64,000 nt of DNA from NCBI GenBank assembly GCA_030761205.1, contig JAULJL010000025.1, positions 2,962,001 to 3,026,000 on the forward strand, in the 5' to 3' direction. Made by a program: the position numbers and the translations under genes. This DNA is from Fremontodendron californicum. Lineage: Eukaryota > Streptophyta > Magnoliopsida > Malvales > Malvaceae. A model generated the notes under the pieces. That model did not search any database. It was not told the DNA's origin and saw nothing but the letters and a program-made list of their open reading frames with translations. How positions within the stretch are numbered: position 1 is the stretch's first letter; each line of letters begins with the position of its first letter. Positions 60,250 through 64,000 of the stretch are shown here, piece by piece.

Positions 60250-61044
60250 ATGCTGCTTCCATCTCTCCAACTCCTAACACCCAAAACCCCGACTCCCCTT
60301 TACCTCAAATTCCGCACATCTCACCGCGAAAACATTCGCTACCTCAAAGCCATAGGCATTATAGAGCCCAATGCTAAGCCTCAAAACCTCCCATCCCCTC
60401 AAACTGTCGAACACCTCCTCTCCACTATCAGCTTCCTCAAATCCAAGGGCATCCATGACCAAGACTTCTCCCGCCTCGCCTTCCTTTGTCCCCAACTCTT
60501 CTCCGCCAACTTCGACGCCTCCGAAATCGAACCCGTTTTTGATTTCTTGATCTCCGATTTGCATGCTTCTGTCCAAGACTCGCGCGGTTTGATCGTTAAC
60601 TGCCCTTACATCTTGTTTTCGGACGTTGAATACTGTTTGAGGCCTACCCTTGAGTATCTCAGGGGACTAGGGGTGGAGAAACTGAATGAACCAAACAAAC
60701 AGAAGGCGTTTCTTTTGAATACTAGGGTGGAGAAGCTAAGGGTCAAGATTAGGTTCTTGAGGAGCATAGGGTTAAGATATGAAGAGGCTGCGAGTTTTTG
60801 TGCTAGAATGCCAGCCATATTTGGGTACAACGTTGATGATAACTTGAGGCCAAAGTATGATTTCTTGGTGCAAGAAATGGAGAGGAGTTTGGAGGAATTG
60901 ATGGAGTTTCCACAGTATTTTGGGTTTAGTTTGCATAAGAGGATAGCACCAAGGCATTGGCATTTGAAGCAGAGGAATGTTAGGATCAAGTTGAATAGGA
61001 TGTTGTTATGGGGTAATGAAAAGTTTTACTCAAAATGGAAGTGA
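60250..61044 (+). CDS. mTERF-domain protein, probably plastid MTEF1-type
   Basis: mTERF proteins are helical-repeat nucleic-acid binders in plastids or mitochondria, acting in organelle transcription and RNA processing. Single exon, 264 residues, as is common for plant mTERFs. Residues 1-30 are basic and Ser/Thr/Leu-rich (MLLPSLQLLTPKTPTPLYLK), a plausible organelle peptide. Repeats with the Leu/Pro pattern follow: FLKSKGIHDQDFSRLAFLCP (about 59-78), LISDLHASVQDSRGLIVNCP, LRGLGVEKL, FLRSIGLRYEEAASFCARMP and the closing block MEFPQYFGFSLHKRIAPRH with a basic tail ending YSKWK. First ATG chosen. Closest named relative I recall is MTEF1; the exact orthologue is uncertain. Confidence 0.88.
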   Translation: MLLPSLQLLTPKTPTPLYLKFRTSHRENIRYLKAIGIIEPNAKPQNLPSPQTVEHLLSTISFLKSKGIHDQDFSRLAFLCPQLFSANFDASEIEPVFDFLISDLHASVQDSRGLIVNCPYILFSDVEYCLRPTLEYLRGLGVEKLNEPNKQKAFLLNTRVEKLRVKIRFLRSIGLRYEEAASFCARMPAIFGYNVDDNLRPKYDFLVQEMERSLEELMEFPQYFGFSLHKRIAPRHWHLKQRNVRIKLNRMLLWGNEKFYSKWK

Positions 61045-62392
61045 AATTTGGGGTGTAATTATTTCCTCAGATCCTCTAATTGAACAAAAAGATAGCCAAC
61101 AATTGTGTATTCTGCTGGTAAAATGTTAAAACTCTTAATTTCAATAATCAAAGTTAAATCCCTTACAACCTCAAATATCCAAAATCATATATTCCTTTGC
61201 TATTCCTTTCTTTTTCTTTCACTGTTTTGGCATTTTACCAAAAAAATAAAAACAATTCTCAGGGGGTCTTTAACTTGAATTTATACCAGGCAAAGATGTG
61301 CATTTTGCATGCTTTGTTCGAGATCTAGAGAAAAGCTCAACTAGGAAGCTGATAATCAGTGTATTCAATAACATTAGTGTTGGCATAAAGTTAAAAATTA
61401 TGTTTTATTGTAAAAAATTATTTTGTATTATTAAAATTACGACTTAAAAACTCAAATAAAAAAATCAATAATTTTTAATTTTTACTGTTCATACATTTTT
61501 ACAGATAAAATAATTTAATTACTCATATCTTTAAACTTTTATTATTTTATACATATTTTTTTAAACATTTTAATTTTTTACAGCAAATTTTTTTTTTTTT
61601 ATAATACTAAATACTTTTAAAATTATTTTTTTCAATCCAAACTTTTTTCAACAACAATATCAAACTAAGTCTATATATGCGTACATTCATGTCACCAGTT
61701 TTTGGCGAGTGGAAGCTAACTACAAGCTACGCATCACAAATAAAAATTAAAGGCAGCAATTTAATTCATTGCATTTGCTTTGCCCTTTTTCTTTTCTTGG
61801 CCTTTAAGCTAGTGAATTTGGTATAATTAATTCCCAAAATACCGGAACAGTGAACTAGAAGTTTTATGGGCCTAAGAACTTTTTGTTTGTTTTTGTGAAC
61901 AAATGAGCCTAAAGAACCGTCCAATCTGTTTACCATCCCTAAACAATAAAACGAGCAAAAATGCAGCAAACATTAGGTTTTATGAGATGAAGCCGCAAAT
62001 GCCCCCCGTATATGATCAGTAAAAATGAACTATTTGACCCACTTTTCCTCCATATTCTCCGATTCGATCCCCACACAAAAGATCTGTCCGAACCCTCAAC
62101 CATTCGCTTATCCTGCAAACAATGTAAAGTTGGTAATATATATGATCAAGTCCATAGAACAAGGTTTTTCATTGATGATAAACTGGAATTAAGCCCCCGA
62201 ACTTCCCTCTCTCGAAAAAAAACGAAAGCATAGGTGGATGGTGTTTTAACCAGTCATTATGGTGGAAGATTTCCAGCAAATGCCTCAGATAATACACCCA
62301 GATAAGCATTAATATCAAATGTGCATGCCTCAAAGGTTGAATCTTTATATGAGTTTGGTAAGAAAAAAACCACTTACCAGCAACCACCAGCT
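61045..62392. other. Intergenic, no gene seen
   Basis: 61380-61680 is an AT-rich block resembling the interior of the TIR-like element at 35291-35645. Small open frames at 61766-61969 and 62012-62233 show no recognisable features. The right part probably includes the 3' untranslated region of the minus-strand PLAA-like gene. Confidence 0.55.
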
Positions 62393-63926
62393 TCAGCTCT
62401 GTTTTGTTAACAGTAAAATGTCAGCTCCAATTTCTGCAATCTTGGCTTCCTTAGAAGCCTTTGCTACTTTGGCAATATTCTCAACATCAAAGTCCATTGC
62501 TATTTTTTTCACCAGACCCTCAAGCATCTGCATAGAAGATTTAATTTTATTAAAACAAAAAAAAAAAGGGGGGGGGGGGAGAAAATCTAATACTTAATTA
62601 AGTAAAGCTCCAATAAGTAAATCTGCAAAATCAAGAGAATTCAGTATTTCAGTTCATTTAATTGATTACAATCCAAGAAGCCCACTAGTCCCACTTCGTA
62701 CCGCTTAGAATTCAAGAAAGCATTTAAAACTAATTTTAAAGATCTTATCACATATCTCTTCACAGAAAGCGGCTTATAGATGTTTATGAGCTCAAAGATA
62801 CAACATCAATTGCTCCATCAACTTTGATGCAGGGGTTAAATATTTTCTTTTCCTTATGAAACAGCAGAACACGCACATATTATAGCATTTGAAAGCAGAA
62901 TGTGAGATGGGTCAGCAGATAGTTTGATTCTAAAAAACACAGTCAGCAGATAGTTTGATTCTAAAAAACATAATGAATCTCAAATTTCATTTAGTACACT
63001 GAGCAATACAAGTTTAGCCTAATCAAGTGGAAGGGATATAACTATGTTACTCGGACTCAGATGTGAGTGTCGGATACGGGTATGGATCCGACACGGGTAT
63101 GTTCAATTTTTTTCAAGTTTTTCATGTATTTGGAGGGTCTTTGGAAGATCATATCCCCATATCCATGTCCGGATATGTGTCGGACACGGATAGTTCAAGA
63201 AAAATGAAGAGTCGGAGCAACATAGGGATATAACAAAGTATTACTATTAAAAAAAGTAATTTTCTCTGAATTTGTTATGCTGCAGCACATCTGGCCAACA
63301 AATCCAAATGACAACGGACCATGCTGAAGGCAAGAATAAATGAGTTAGAAAACAATACCAGTGATCCTATGGCAACTAAAGCTCGGAATCTTGAATCAAC
63401 TTCTAGATTTTCCTGTTCAGCAATCTGTGTCAAAAGGGAAAACGATGGGTAAAGTTCAGGATTTCGATTGCTGAAGATCATTATTCATTGCCACATGCAC
63501 AAGATCGAATTCTTAGGGAAGAGAAATCAAATCAGGAAAGATGAATTCAATTCCAAAGTTAGGGAATAATTGAATAAGACAAACCTCTAAAGCTGCTGAA
63601 AGAACATGAGATTGGCCTTCTTCATCCTTCTTTTCAGTTAGTAGCACTGCATAACTGTGAAGCACACACATGTATAAATAGTCAATGAAAACTAAAAACA
63701 TGTATAAAGCAGTGGAGCAATAAAAGCAATTTATAAAGGAGATTTTAGGACAAACAATATCCACAAGAAGGGGCAACCATTAACTGTCACAAATGTTTTC
63801 ACTTAAATAAAAACCCATGTGTGCATATTTACATAAACGGAATGCTTACTTCAGTATAAGGGTAGAATAAGCCAGCTGCAAATTCTTGTTTGGAGATGCA
63901 AGACAATTCGAAAATGCATCGAGAAT
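62393..63926 (-). CDS. PLAA/DOA1-like protein, C-terminal PUL-domain exons (5' part off window)
   Basis: PLAA (yeast Doa1/Ufd3) is a WD40-PFU-PUL ubiquitin-binding cofactor of the AAA ATPase CDC48/p97; the PUL domain is an armadillo-like fold that binds the CDC48 C-terminus. Visible exons 63850-63926, 63585-63654, 63359-63424 and 62393-62527 join in frame to about 115 residues: ILDAFSNCLASPNKNLQLAY, NYAVLLTEKKDEEGQSHVLS, IAEQENLEVDSRFRALVAIG, then MLEGLVKKIAMDFDVENIAK and a stop after LLLTKQS. The WD40 and PFU parts must lie right of 64000. Family assignment rests on the PUL-like ending and remembered homologues; another armadillo-type protein cannot be excluded. Confidence 0.75.
62880..62972. 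repeat. Short direct duplication in PLAA-like intron
   Basis: GTCAGCAGATAGTTTGATTC followed by TAAAAAACA occurs at about 62911 and again at about 62942, back to back. Non-coding. Confidence 0.8.
63042..63225 (+). mobile_element. CTATGTT-family short TIR element, copy L
   Basis: Begins CTATGTTACTCGGACTC and ends GAGTCGGAGCAACATAG. Perfect 8-bp duplication GGATATAA at 63034-63041 and 63226-63233. In the last intron of the PLAA-like gene. One of the best preserved copies (184 bp). Confidence 0.96.
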
Positions 63927-64000
63927 CTGCAAGAATAGCAGAAAATAAAATCATCAAAGCATTATTCTAATTTTTTTCTTTTGCTTGATGAAGAAGGGCA

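Noticed and set aside
60274..60989. Minus-strand open frames opposite the mTERF gene
   Set aside because: Antisense shadows of a coherent single-exon plus-strand gene.

Overview
This is eudicot nuclear DNA. Genes have many short exons with GT-AG introns, intergenic DNA is AT-rich with many (TA)n tracts, and transposon relics are dense. Gene families (PRP40A, EGY3, alpha-tubulin, ITPK, mTERF, DC1) are typically plant. The dispersed repeats look like those I associate with Malvaceae such as cotton or cacao, but that is an impression from memory, not a database result. I saw no tRNA, rRNA or organelle-derived block.

Layout. 351-12300 (minus) is most of PRP40A, a U1 snRNP-associated splicing factor with two WW domains and at least five FF domains; its 3' end lies off the left edge. 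Head to head with it, 12525-15232 (plus) is a frameshifted, truncated EGY3 pseudogene. 15233-18140 is repeats (a TIR element and a CACTA relic). 18244-19825 (plus) is a two-exon DC1 (C1-like zinc finger) gene. 19826-25133 is gene-free, with several TIR elements seated in (TA)n tracts and a decayed LTR-element fragment. 25134-26616 (plus) is an SKIP22-like F-box gene broken by two apparent one-base deletions. 28401-30530 (plus) is a complete four-exon alpha-tubulin gene. 32123-34967 (minus) is an unrecognised plastid-targeted membrane protein. 34968-43140 is gene-free AT-rich DNA with repeats. 43565-55267 (plus) is a complete ten-exon ITPK3-like inositol phosphate kinase gene whose third intron holds a 5.4-kb young LTR element. 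56028-58776 (minus) is an EEF1AKMT4-like methyltransferase. 60250-61044 (plus) is a single-exon mTERF protein. 62393 to the right edge (minus) is the C-terminal part of a PLAA/DOA1-like protein (PUL domain).

The genes are unrelated housekeeping or plant genes, not a cluster or pathway. The most interesting content is mobile. (1) About a dozen copies of a roughly 185-bp terminal-inverted-repeat element make 8-bp target duplications and sit mostly inside introns of almost every gene here, with a 0.9-kb relative in PRP40A. (2) A very young LTR element in ITPK3 carries gag but no pol, plus three different tandem-repeat arrays. (3) A 222-bp tandem duplication has copied the 3' splice site of ITPK3 exon 4. 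(4) A family of TIR elements is flanked on both sides by (TA)n.

Exon boundaries were placed by eye from splice consensus, frame continuity and remembered homologues; most should be exact to within a base or two.
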